Origin: Onishia taeanensis
GTDB taxonomy: Bacteria > Pseudomonadota > Gammaproteobacteria > Pseudomonadales > Halomonadaceae
Direction: 5' to 3'
DNA: 64,000 bases
NCBI RefSeq assembly: GCF_900100755.1
Contig: NZ_FNCI01000008.1
Span: 70,001 to 134,000, forward strand
Both the position numbers and the translations under genes were made by a program. Shown here in pieces: positions 23,134 through 31,007 of this stretch. Position 1 is the first letter of the stretch. Each line of letters begins with the position of its first letter. The notes below the pieces were generated by a model that saw only the letters and a list, made by a program, of their open reading frames with translations, did not search any database and was not told the origin of the DNA.

Positions 23134-24525
23134 ATGCGCCAGCCCCTGGCTCGCGAATTTCATGATCTTCTCGAGCGCGGCCGCGACCGCCAGCTGCGGC
23201 TGGCGGTCACCGGCCTGTCTCGTGCCGGCAAGACCGCCTTTCTGACCTCCTTGGTTCACCAGCTTCGACATGCCGGGCTCGAGGCGCGCCTCGATCTACT
23301 GCCCGCCGCCCGTGAGGGTCGCCTGCTGGGCGCCCAGCGGGTCGCCCAGCAGGACCTTGGCGTGCCGCGCTTCCCCTACGACCCGGCCATGGCAGCGCTG
23401 GATGCGGACCCGCCGCGCTGGCCCGACCCGACGCGGGGCATCAGCGAGCTGCGCTTGGCGATTCGCTATCGCCCCAAGCGCAGCGGCCTGCTAGCCCGAA
23501 GTGCGGCGACCCTGACCCTGGATCTGATCGATTACCCCGGCGAGTGGCTGCTCGACCTGCCGCTTTTGGATCATGACTACCTGAGCTGGAGCGCCTCTCG
23601 CCCGGCACACGATGACGGCGAGTACGCTGCTTTGTTCGCCGACTGGCGCGCATCGCTTGCCGATCTCGACCCGGCGGCCACCGCCGATGAGGCGCGCCTT
23701 GCAGAAATCGCCGATGCCTATGCATCCGGGCTGCGTGCTGCCCGTGAAGCGGGCTTTGCCGACCTGCAGCCCGGTCGTTTCCTGCTGCCGGGAGAGCTAG
23801 ACGGCGCCCCGGTGCTGCAGTTTTTCCCGCTGCCCGGCCTAGGCGAAGAGGACCGTGACCGGCTCAAGACGCTGCCGGCAGACAGCGTCTACCAGACCCT
23901 GGCCCGGCGCTTCGACTATTATCAGCGCCACGTGGTCAGGCCCTTCTATCAGGAGCATTTCCGGCGCTTCGACCGCCAGATCGTGCTGGTCGACGTGCTC
24001 GGCGCCCTGAATGCCGGGCCGGACCGCTTCGCCGATCTGTCCCGCGCCCTGGGCACCCTGATGAAGAGCTTCGACTACGGCCGCCGCAGCCTGCTGTCGC
24101 GGCTGTTCACGCCGCGCATCGACCGCCTGGCCATCGCCGCGACCAAGGCCGATCACGTCACCCCGGAGCAGCATTCCCATCTGGTGAGCCTGCTCGAGGC
24201 GCTGCTCGCCGAGCCGCTCAAGGATCTGCGCTTCGCCGACGTGCCGGTCAATGCCTTCTCGCTGGCGTCGATCCGCACCACCAGCGCCCATAGCGTCGAA
24301 CACCAGGGCCGCACCACCCCTGCGCTGCGCGGCACCACCCTAGATAATGAATCGGTGCTGGTGTTTCCCGGCGAGGTGCCGTCCCGACTGCCCGATGCCG
24401 ATTTCTGGGCCCGCCAGGGCTTTGACTTCCGTGCCTTCCGCCCAGCCCCTCGTGGCCAGGGGGCGCTGCCTCATATCCGCCTCGATGCGACCCTCGACTG
24501 GCTGCTCGGAGACAAACTGCAATGA
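23134..24525 (+). CDS. ycjX: YcjX-like P-loop protein (DUF463)
   Basis: 463 residues. A Walker A motif GLSRAGKT (27-34) near the N-terminus and a DLIDYPGEWLLDLPLL segment (about 130-145) identify the YcjX family of predicted GTP-binding proteins. The C-terminal CVxxxxFADVPVNAFSLASIRTT region and QGFDFRAFRP are also family features. In E. coli ycjX-ycjF lie beside the phage-shock genes and respond to envelope stress; the exact role is not known. ATG at 23134 is chosen because upstream codons overlap the MFS gene. The stop overlaps the ycjF start by 4 bp. Confidence 0.93.
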   Translation: MRQPLAREFHDLLERGRDRQLRLAVTGLSRAGKTAFLTSLVHQLRHAGLEARLDLLPAAREGRLLGAQRVAQQDLGVPRFPYDPAMAALDADPPRWPDPTRGISELRLAIRYRPKRSGLLARSAATLTLDLIDYPGEWLLDLPLLDHDYLSWSASRPAHDDGEYAALFADWRASLADLDPAATADEARLAEIADAYASGLRAAREAGFADLQPGRFLLPGELDGAPVLQFFPLPGLGEEDRDRLKTLPADSVYQTLARRFDYYQRHVVRPFYQEHFRRFDRQIVLVDVLGALNAGPDRFADLSRALGTLMKSFDYGRRSLLSRLFTPRIDRLAIAATKADHVTPEQHSHLVSLLEALLAEPLKDLRFADVPVNAFSLASIRTTSAHSVEHQGRTTPALRGTTLDNESVLVFPGEVPSRLPDADFWARQGFDFRAFRPAPRGQGALPHIRLDATLDWLLGDKLQ

Positions 24526-25574
24526 CCGACCCTCGCCCCGCCCAGCGCTTCTCGGAAGATCCAGCGGTGGAGCTCGATCCCGGCTACCGGGATCCGCGCC
24601 CCGCTCAGGCCTTTCCCGAGGCGCAGGCCAGCCGCCCGCTGGACGACGAATCAACCGCCGAGGCCGACCTGGCCGCAGGCCTCGCCAAACCCAAGCGTCG
24701 CCGCTGGGGGCTACTTGGCCTGCTCGGCGGCGGTTTGCTGCTGGGTGGCGTGGAGGCAGCGCACTCCACCTTCATCGCGGCTCTTGACGGTGACTGGCTG
24801 GCCGGCGCCTGGAGCCTTCTCTTGCTTGCGGGGCTGGGACTTGCCGGCAAGGCCATCGCCAAGGAACTCTTGCGTCTGCGGCGTCTGCGTCGCCACGGCG
24901 CCCTGCGTGAGCGTCTCGAGGAGATCAGCGAGGCCACCCCACAGCAGGCCCAGCGACTCGCCGAAACACTCAGGGAGCGGCTCGACCTTGAAGCGGACCA
25001 CCCTCACTGGCAGGGCTATCTCGCCGCCAAAGACGATCACCATGGCGGCGCCGAGCAGCGCGTGCTGCTCGCGCACCACCTGCTTGCCCCTCGCGATCGC
25101 GAGGCCCGGCGGCTGATCGCACGGATGTCCGGCGATACCGCCGTGCTGGTCGCGGCAAGCCCGCTGGGGCTGCTCGACATGGCGCTGGTGGCTTGGCGCA
25201 ACCTGGCCATGATCGACCGCCTCGCCCGGCTCTATGGGCTGGAACTTGGCTATGCCAGCCGCCTCAAGCTGTTCCGCCAGGTGCTCTATAACGTCGCCTT
25301 TGCCGGCACCAGCGAGCTTGCCAGCGACATCGGCATGGAATGGCTGTCGATGGACCTCGCCGGACGACTCTCGACCCGCGCCGCCCAAGGGCTGGGGGTC
25401 GGCCTGATGAGCGCACGCCTGGGGCTCAAGGCGCTGGGGCTATCCCGGCCACTACCCTTCGAGGCCGGCGAGGCGCCTCGGCTCGTGGAGCTACGCCGCG
25501 AGCTCTGGCAGCGCCTATCACGGCTCGATGACGCCTCAAATCAGGAGCAGGGCAAACAGCGCGGCGACACCTGA
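24522..25574 (+). CDS. ycjF: YcjF-like inner-membrane protein (DUF697)
   Basis: 350 residues. A long polar N-terminus (about 1-60, Pro/Asp/Glu-rich) precedes two membrane helices (GLLGLLGGGLLLGGVEA and GAWSLLLLAGLGLAGKAI). A charged helical section (LRLRRLRRHGALRERLEEI) is followed by the conserved DUF697 C-terminal domain (SPLGLLDMALVAWRNLAMIDRLA, GMEWLSMDLAGRLSTRAAQG). It is translationally coupled to ycjX (ATGA overlap), and the pair is conserved in proteobacteria. No psp genes are present nearby, so the phage-shock link seen in E. coli is not visible here. Confidence 0.93.
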   Translation: MTDPRPAQRFSEDPAVELDPGYRDPRPAQAFPEAQASRPLDDESTAEADLAAGLAKPKRRRWGLLGLLGGGLLLGGVEAAHSTFIAALDGDWLAGAWSLLLLAGLGLAGKAIAKELLRLRRLRRHGALRERLEEISEATPQQAQRLAETLRERLDLEADHPHWQGYLAAKDDHHGGAEQRVLLAHHLLAPRDREARRLIARMSGDTAVLVAASPLGLLDMALVAWRNLAMIDRLARLYGLELGYASRLKLFRQVLYNVAFAGTSELASDIGMEWLSMDLAGRLSTRAAQGLGVGLMSARLGLKALGLSRPLPFEAGEAPRLVELRRELWQRLSRLDDASNQEQGKQRGDT

Positions 25575-25662
25575 AACCAACTCCGCGGGAATTGATCGAA
25601 ATCAAGCTAGGTAACGGCGTGTGGGCTAGGATTAAAGGCATACTCATTAAGGAGATGATGCG

Positions 25663-26103
25663 ATGTTCAAATCGGTCATGGTGCCCGTCGACGGCTCCGA
25701 ACATGCCCACAAGGCCCTGGAAGTCGCCTGTCAGTTGATCAAGGACAGCGACACCACCCTGCATATCCTGCATATCCCCGAAGCGCTGGCCCATGAGACC
25801 ACGCTGATATGGGGAATCGGTGCTGTGACGCTGGAGACGACCTCGAGCGAACTCGAGAAGTACGGCCGCGAATTGATCGACCGGACCTCCCGAGAAGCCA
25901 GCGCGCTGGGGGCCAAGCATATCGATACGACCCTCGCCCAGGGTGAACCCAGCCGCACCATCCTCGAGCAGGCCAAGCGACTCGGTGTCGATGCCATCAT
26001 CATGGGCAGCCGGGGGCTGGGCGACTTCTCGAGCCTTGTCGTCGGCGGCGTCTCCCATAAGGTCAGCCACTCAGCCAACTGCACCGTCATCACCGTGCAC
26101 TAA
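25663..26103 (+). CDS. Universal stress protein (UspA family)
   Basis: 146 residues, a single Usp domain. The N-terminal VMVPVDGSEHAHKALEVA has the nucleotide-contacting Asp. The C-terminal GSRGLGDFSSLVVGGVSHKV fits the G-x2-G-x9-G-(S/T) ATP-binding motif, so it is probably of the ATP-binding subgroup. An ideal AAGGAG ribosome site precedes the ATG. It is a single gene ended by a stem-loop. The function, survival under starvation or stress, is known for the family and not specific to this copy. Confidence 0.95.
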   Translation: MFKSVMVPVDGSEHAHKALEVACQLIKDSDTTLHILHIPEALAHETTLIWGIGAVTLETTSSELEKYGRELIDRTSREASALGAKHIDTTLAQGEPSRTILEQAKRLGVDAIIMGSRGLGDFSSLVVGGVSHKVSHSANCTVITVH

Positions 26104-26134
26104 CGCGTCAGGCATTACGCTCCGTATCAAAAGC

Positions 26135-26164
26135 AACGGCCCCCGCCGAATGACGGGGGCCGTT
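26135..26164. terminator. Stem-loop between convergent usp and gtsD genes
   Basis: AACGGCCCCCG / CGGGGGCCGTT stem with an 8-base loop followed by T; can terminate uspA and, read backwards, the gts operon. Confidence 0.82.
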
Positions 26165-26205
26165 TCGTATCGACGTTGGCGTCTCGCCGGCATGATGAAC
26201 GGCGA

Positions 26206-27327
26206 CTAGGCCAGCCGGCGTTCACTCTGTGGATCGAAAAGCACCGCGCGGCCCATGTCGACGCGTAGCGCGAGTCGCTCACCGGCCGCCACCGGGCACT
26301 TGGGGCCGACCCGCGCCGTCACTTCGCTATCCCCCAGCGGCAGGCGCAGCAGGATATCCGCGCCGGTCGGCTCGACGACGGTGACACGCGTCTCGAGCAA
26401 AGTGCCTTCCTGCTGCCCCTCGAGCCGTGCGTCCTGCTCGCTGAAATGCTCCGGGCGCAGCCCCAATACCACCTGCTGGCCGAGATGGCCGGCAAGTTCG
26501 CTGGTGACCCGATCCGCCGGCCAGGGCAACACCAGTTCCTGCTCCTCGGGAGTGGTAATGCGTAGCCGATAGTCGCCGACCTGACCTTCGAGCGTCGCCG
26601 TGATGAAGTTCATCGACGGAGACCCCATGAAGCCTGCCACGAACATGTCGACGGGGTCGTTATAGACCTCATCCGGCGAGCCCAACTGCAGGATATGGCC
26701 ATCACGCATCACCGCAATGCTGTCGGCCAGGGTCATGGCCTCGATCTGATCGTGGGTCACATAGACGATGGTGGTGCCAAGGCGCTGATGCAGCTTCTTG
26801 ATCTCGGTGCGCATCTCGACGCGCAGCTTGGCGTCGAGGTTGGAAAGCGGCTCGTCGAACAGATAGATCTGCGGCTCCCGAGCCAGTGCACGCCCCATCG
26901 CCACCCGCTGGCGCTGGCCGCCAGAGAGTTGGGCCGGCTTGCGTTCGAGCAGGTGGGTGATCTGCAACAGGTCGGCGACCCGCTCCACCGCCTCGGCGCG
27001 TTCGGCCTTGGGCACCTTGCGCATTTCCAGACCGAAGGCGATGTTCTGGCGCACCGTCATGCTGGGGTAAAGCGCATAGGACTGGAAAACCATGGCGATA
27101 TCGCGCTCGGCCGGCGTGCGCCAGGTGATGTCATCGCCGCCAATCAGAATCTGGCCGTCGGTGACCGGCTCGAGGCCGGCGATGGCGTTCATCAGCGTCG
27201 ATTTACCGCAGCCCGACGGCCCGACCAGGATCAGGAACTCGCCGGAATCGATGGCCAGGCTGACGTCCTTGAGGACCCGGGTACTACCGAAGTCCTTGCG
27301 GACCTCACGAATTTCCAAAGCTGACAT
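26206..27327 (-). CDS. gtsD: Sugar ABC transporter ATP-binding protein (GtsD/MalK/UgpC type)
   Basis: 373 residues. It powers the glucose-type importer encoded upstream. Walker A GPSGCGKST (about 37-45), Q-loop FQSYALYP, signature LSGGQRQRVAMGRA, Walker B YLFDEPLSNLDAKLR and switch His in YVTHDQ are all intact. The C-terminal 130 residues form the TOBE-type regulatory domain (LGLRPEHF). GAGGT lies upstream of the ATG. It is the last gene of gtsABCD, 145 bp after gtsC, with a tandem-repeat array in that gap. One ATPase of this type often serves several sugar importers, so a role beyond glucose is possible. Confidence 0.93.
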   Translation of the reverse strand: MSALEIREVRKDFGSTRVLKDVSLAIDSGEFLILVGPSGCGKSTLMNAIAGLEPVTDGQILIGGDDITWRTPAERDIAMVFQSYALYPSMTVRQNIAFGLEMRKVPKAERAEAVERVADLLQITHLLERKPAQLSGGQRQRVAMGRALAREPQIYLFDEPLSNLDAKLRVEMRTEIKKLHQRLGTTIVYVTHDQIEAMTLADSIAVMRDGHILQLGSPDEVYNDPVDMFVAGFMGSPSMNFITATLEGQVGDYRLRITTPEEQELVLPWPADRVTSELAGHLGQQVVLGLRPEHFSEQDARLEGQQEGTLLETRVTVVEPTGADILLRLPLGDSEVTARVGPKCPVAAGERLALRVDMGRAVLFDPQSERRLA

Positions 27328-27396
27328 GGTGATTACCTCGTTATTGTTCGCATCGTGATGGCACGGCCATGGCGACCGGGCGTCGCCATTTTTCGG

Positions 27397-27472
27397 GAGC
27401 CTTCAGCTTGTTTCCTTGAAGAGCCTTCAGCCTTTTCCTTGAGGAGCCTTCAGCTTTTTCTTTGAAAAGCCA
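27397..27472 (-). repeat. Tandem 23-24-bp repeats running on from the 3' end of gtsC
   Basis: Three consecutive units (27397-27420, 27421-27443, 27444-27466) share GAGCCTTCAGC...TTTCCTTGA. A diverged fourth copy starts at 27467 and continues into the stop region of gtsC (27473-27475). Read on the coding strand, the sequence around the stop (AAGGGCTGATGGCTTTTC) resembles each unit. The array fills much of the 145-bp gtsC-gtsD spacer. Confidence 0.85.
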
Positions 27473-28351
27473 TCAGCCCTTGACCGAGCCTGCGGTCAGA
27501 CCCCGCACGAAATACTTGCCGGCCAGCACATAGACCACCAGGGTCGGCAGCGCGGCGATCATTGCCGCGGCCATATTGACGTTGTATTCCTTCACCCCGG
27601 TGGAGGTGTTGACCAGGTTGTTCAGCGCCACCGTGACCGGCTGGGTGTCGTGGGCAGAGAAGGCCACGCCGAACAGGAAATCGTTCCAGATCTGGGTGAA
27701 CTGCCAGATCACCGAGACTACGATGATCGGCGCCGACACCGGCAGCAGGATGCGCCAGAAGATGCGAAAGAAGCCGGCACCGTCGAGCTTGGCCGCCGAG
27801 ACCAGCTCGCTTGGCACCGCGACGTAGAAGTTGCGGAAAAACAGCGTGGTGAAGGCGATGCCAAACACCACGTGCACCAGCACCAGCCCCGCCCGCGAGC
27901 TCGACAGCCCAAGCCAACCCAGCGTCTGCGCCATGGGCAGCAGCACCACCTGGAAGGGAATGAAGCAGCCAAACAGCATCAGTGCGAAGACCAGCTCCGA
28001 GCCGCGAAAGCGCCACTTGGTCAGGGCATAGCCATTCAGGGCGCCCACCACGGTAGAGATGGCGACGGCCGGGATCACGATGGCAAAGGAGTTCCAGAAG
28101 TAACCGCCCACCCCTTCGCAGCGCATGCCGGTGCAGGCCTCGCCCCAGGCGTTGACCCAGGGCGCCAGGGTCGGGTGTTCGGGTAGCGCCAGCAGCGTGC
28201 CGGCGCCGATCTCGTCGAGCGGCTTGATCGAGGTCAGCAGCATGATCAAAAGCGGCAACAGGTAAAACAGCGCCATGACGATCAGCACGGCGTAGAGCGC
28301 CGCCCGGGCCAGCCGCGCGCCCGGGGTGCGTCGGCGAATCACGTTATCCAT
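27473..28351 (-). CDS. gtsC: Sugar ABC transporter permease (GtsC/MalG type)
   Basis: 292 residues, six membrane segments, inner membrane. The ATPase-coupling EAA loop is seen as AAKLDGAGFFRIFWRILLP (about 195-213). Adjacent to a MalF-type permease with an 8-bp overlap, so the two subunits are made together and form the channel. The length and sequence (GYFWNSFAIVIPAVAIST, GNFYVA-type loop RNFYVAVPSELVSAAK) match the glucose/mannose CUT1 importers of Pseudomonas. The stop codon lies next to a tandem-repeat array that continues toward gtsD. Confidence 0.93.
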   Translation of the reverse strand: MDNVIRRRTPGARLARAALYAVLIVMALFYLLPLLIMLLTSIKPLDEIGAGTLLALPEHPTLAPWVNAWGEACTGMRCEGVGGYFWNSFAIVIPAVAISTVVGALNGYALTKWRFRGSELVFALMLFGCFIPFQVVLLPMAQTLGWLGLSSSRAGLVLVHVVFGIAFTTLFFRNFYVAVPSELVSAAKLDGAGFFRIFWRILLPVSAPIIVVSVIWQFTQIWNDFLFGVAFSAHDTQPVTVALNNLVNTSTGVKEYNVNMAAAMIAALPTLVVYVLAGKYFVRGLTAGSVKG

Positions 28352-29273
28352 GACGGCGGCTCCGCAGTTCGGAATACAGGTAGGGAATCAGGATCGCCAG
28401 CACCCCGCCCAGCATCAGCATGGCACTGGCCGAGCCCAGCCCGATCTGGGCACGGGTGAAGGCATGGGTATACATGAAGGTAGCGGGCAGGTCCGAGGCA
28501 TAGCCGGGACCACCGCCGGTCAGCGCCACCACCAGATCGAAGCTCTTGATGGCGATGTGCGAGAGGATCATCACCGCGCTGAACACCACCGGCCGCAGGC
28601 AGGGCATCACCACCCGGGCATAGATACGCGGCAGGCTGGCGCCGTCGAGCTGGGCGGCCTTGATGATGCTGTCGTCGATGCCGCGCAGCCCGGCCAGAAA
28701 CAGCGCCATGACGAAGCCCGAGGCCTGCCAGACGGCCGCAATCACCAGGGTGTAGACCGCCATGTCCGGGTTCACCAGCCAGTCGAAGGTGAAGCCTTCG
28801 AAGCCCCAGCCGCGCACCATGGCCTGCAGGCCCAGGCTCGGATTGAGTAGCCACTTCCAGACCACGCCGGTGACAATGAACGACAGCGCCATGGGATAGA
28901 GATAGATGGTGCGCAGGCTGCCCTCCTGGCGGATGCGCTGATCGAGCAGGATCGCAAGGCCAGCGCCCAGCACCAGACAGATGCCGACGAACAAGCCGCC
29001 GAAGACCACCAGATTGGTGGCGGCGACCCACCAGCGGTCGTTGGCCATCAGCTGTGCGTACTGAGCGAAGCCGACGAAGTCGTAGCTCGGCAGCATCCGC
29101 GAGTTGGTCAGCGACAGTACGAAGGTCCAGATCATGAAGCCGTAGACGAAGAACAGCGACACGGCGACCGACGGCGCCAGCACCAGGCGTGGAATCCAGT
29201 CGGTCAGGGCGCCAAGCGCCGAGCGCTTGACGGGCGCGCGTGCGGCGCGCGCCGGGGAGAGAGAAGTCGACAT
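28344..29273 (-). CDS. gtsB: Sugar ABC transporter permease (GtsB/MalF type)
   Basis: 309 residues with six membrane segments. The EAA loop is KAAQLDGASLPRIYARVVMP (about 213-232). SLTNSRMLPSYDFVGFAQY and the C-terminal GGGPGYASDLPATFMY segment are typical of CUT1 MalF-type subunits in glucose transporters. GAGGAC precedes the ATG weakly. The gene is separated from gtsA by a 228-bp spacer that contains a palindromic repeat element; this could lower expression of the membrane subunits relative to the binding protein. Confidence 0.93.
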   Translation of the reverse strand: MSTSLSPARAARAPVKRSALGALTDWIPRLVLAPSVAVSLFFVYGFMIWTFVLSLTNSRMLPSYDFVGFAQYAQLMANDRWWVAATNLVVFGGLFVGICLVLGAGLAILLDQRIRQEGSLRTIYLYPMALSFIVTGVVWKWLLNPSLGLQAMVRGWGFEGFTFDWLVNPDMAVYTLVIAAVWQASGFVMALFLAGLRGIDDSIIKAAQLDGASLPRIYARVVMPCLRPVVFSAVMILSHIAIKSFDLVVALTGGGPGYASDLPATFMYTHAFTRAQIGLGSASAMLMLGGVLAILIPYLYSELRSRRHG

Positions 29274-29359
29274 GAGTACGTCCTCGAGGCCAGGGCCTCG
29301 TCAACCGAAAGACGGGAGAGGCCCGCCCGGCGCCAGGCACCGGGCGGGCGGCGACGAGC

Positions 29360-29505
29360 CTAGGCTTTGCCTGAAAAGTCGACGAGCGAAGGCCAGACAA
29401 GGCAAAAATTGGCGAAAGAGCGGAGTTTACGGGGTGTAAATGAGCATCTTGAGCCGATTTTTAACGTCGTATGGGCGAGCGCAGTACTTTTCAGACATTG
29501 CCTAG
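29360..29505. mobile_element. MITE/REP-like palindromic element between gtsA and gtsB
   Basis: About 146 bp bounded by imperfect terminal inverted repeats of 20 bp: 29360-29379 (CTAGGCTTTGCCTGAAAAGT) and the complement at 29486-29505, 17 of 20 positions matching. Inside is a small hairpin (TTTAC-GGGGT-GTAAA at 29425-29439) and a central block of ordinary-looking noncoding sequence. There is no coding capacity. The right end overlaps the stop codon of gtsA (29502-29504). The layout resembles a nonautonomous mobile element or large REP; I recognise the GTTTACGGGGTGTAAATGAG block as common in gammaproteobacterial intergenic repeats, from memory only. Confidence 0.68.
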
Positions 29506-30773
29506 AGCAGCGAGCTGCCAGCGTTCGCCAACCGCTCGGCGGCGGCCTCGGGACTCATGTCCGGGTCGTTGAAGAAGTTGGTGACCACATCGAAGATGGC
29601 GCCCTGTACCGAGGCACGCACCGCCATACCGTGTGCCATGCTGGGCACCAGGCCACCGTTCTCGGAGGTTGCCTTGAAGTCGGCCATGGAGCGCTGGGCG
29701 CAGCTATCGAAGGCGCTCATGTCCAGGTCGGAACGGGCCGGGATCGAGCCCTTGGCCAGGTTGAAGGCCTCCTGGAAGGTCGGTTCCAGCACCAGCCGTG
29801 CCAGGTCATCCTGGGCCGCCTGTGCCTCTTCATCTCTGGCCTTGAACATCGCCAGACTGTCGATGTTGAAGGTGAAGGCCGACTCGGTGCCCGGCGCCGG
29901 CACGCAGATATAATCCTCGCCCGGGGTCAGGCCGGCAGCGGTGAACTCGCCCTTGGCCCAGTCGCCCATCAGTTGCATGGCGGCCTGGCCGCCGATCACC
30001 ATCGAGGTGGCGATGTTCCAGTCGCGCCCCGACATGCCGTCATCCATCAGCGTACGCATGCGTTTGAAGGTGGTCAGGGCGTCGATCATGGTCTCGCTGT
30101 TGAGAGCCTCGGGGTCGAGCTCGACCAGCGCACGGCGATAGAAGTCGGGGCCGGCCTCGGCAAGGACCACCGTCTCGAACACCGTGGCGTCCTGCCAGGG
30201 CTGCCCACCGTGGGCCAGCGGGATGACGCCCACCTCGCGCAGGTCGTCGGCGATCTCGAACATGTCATCGATGCTCGTCGGCACCTCGACGCCGGCCTTG
30301 TTGAGCGCCTGGGGGTTGGCCCAAAGCCAGTTGACCCGGTGCACGTTGACCGGCACCGCCACATAGTGACCGTCGTGGCGCATGATATTGGCGACCACCT
30401 CGGGCAACAGGCTGTCCCAGTCTTCGGCCTGGGCCACGTCATCCAGATTACCGAGCAGACCAAGCTCGCCCCACTCCTGAATCTCGGGGCCCTTGATCTG
30501 TGCTGCCGACGGTGGGTTGCCGGACATGGCACGGGACTTGAGCACCGTCATGGCGGTTTCACCACCGCCGCCGGCCACCGCAAAGTCCTTCCAGGTGTGG
30601 CCTTCGGCCTCCATCAATTCTTTCAACACGTTGGCCGCCCGGGCCTCGCCGCCGGACGTCCACCAGTGCAGCACCTCGACCTCGCCGGCCTGTACCGGGG
30701 CCGATGCCACGGCGCCGGTGACGGCAAAACCGAGCAGGGTCTTCTTGAGCGGGAATCTCAGCAGTGAGCGCAT
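29502..30773 (-). CDS. gtsA: Glucose-type ABC transporter substrate-binding protein
   Basis: 423 residues, periplasmic. The signal peptide is basic then hydrophobic ([27 protein letters not shown]) with cleavage after VQA. The mature N-terminus [20 protein letters not shown] and the segments [13 protein letters not shown] and MGDWAKGEF are typical of the Pseudomonas/Thermus glucose-mannose binding proteins (GtsA). ATG at 30773 is chosen because GGAGAC lies just upstream; an in-frame ATG at 30788 has no ribosome site. First gene of the operon, downstream of the gltR-gtrS two-component genes. Its stop codon lies inside the end of the palindromic repeat. Confidence 0.93.
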   Translation of the reverse strand: MRSLLRFPLKKTLLGFAVTGAVASAPVQAGEVEVLHWWTSGGEARAANVLKELMEAEGHTWKDFAVAGGGGETAMTVLKSRAMSGNPPSAAQIKGPEIQEWGELGLLGNLDDVAQAEDWDSLLPEVVANIMRHDGHYVAVPVNVHRVNWLWANPQALNKAGVEVPTSIDDMFEIADDLREVGVIPLAHGGQPWQDATVFETVVLAEAGPDFYRRALVELDPEALNSETMIDALTTFKRMRTLMDDGMSGRDWNIATSMVIGGQAAMQLMGDWAKGEFTAAGLTPGEDYICVPAPGTESAFTFNIDSLAMFKARDEEAQAAQDDLARLVLEPTFQEAFNLAKGSIPARSDLDMSAFDSCAQRSMADFKATSENGGLVPSMAHGMAVRASVQGAIFDVVTNFFNDPDMSPEAAAERLANAGSSLL

Positions 30774-30935
30774 GGGGCGTGTCTCCATCGATTGTTATTG
30801 GTTGTCGTGAGCCGATTCACTCGCGGCTGATGACACGCTACCCCATTCGCGGCCAGGTGAGGGGTTACCTAGTGCTGGATAGTGTTGCGGGTTTATTACA
30901 TGACTGAAACATATAACCCACTGATTAAACTAATG

Positions 30936-30963
30936 TTTATAGGCAAAAAGTCGATAAGACCAA
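30936..30963 (-). promoter_or_regulatory. Possible gtsA promoter
   Basis: On the minus strand TTGGTC, 16 bp, TATAAA, in an AT-rich island (30895-30960) upstream of gtsA. The -35 is poor (3 of 6), as expected for an activated promoter; GltR is the obvious candidate regulator. Confidence 0.35.
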
Positions 30964-31007
30964 GGTCGCTACCACGCCTTTGTGAGTATCGCTGGTCCCG
31001 CTTGGGG

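Noticed and set aside
29367..30767. 466-codon + strand frame opposite gtsA
   Set aside because: Antisense shadow; it also runs through the palindromic element and lacks a ribosome site.
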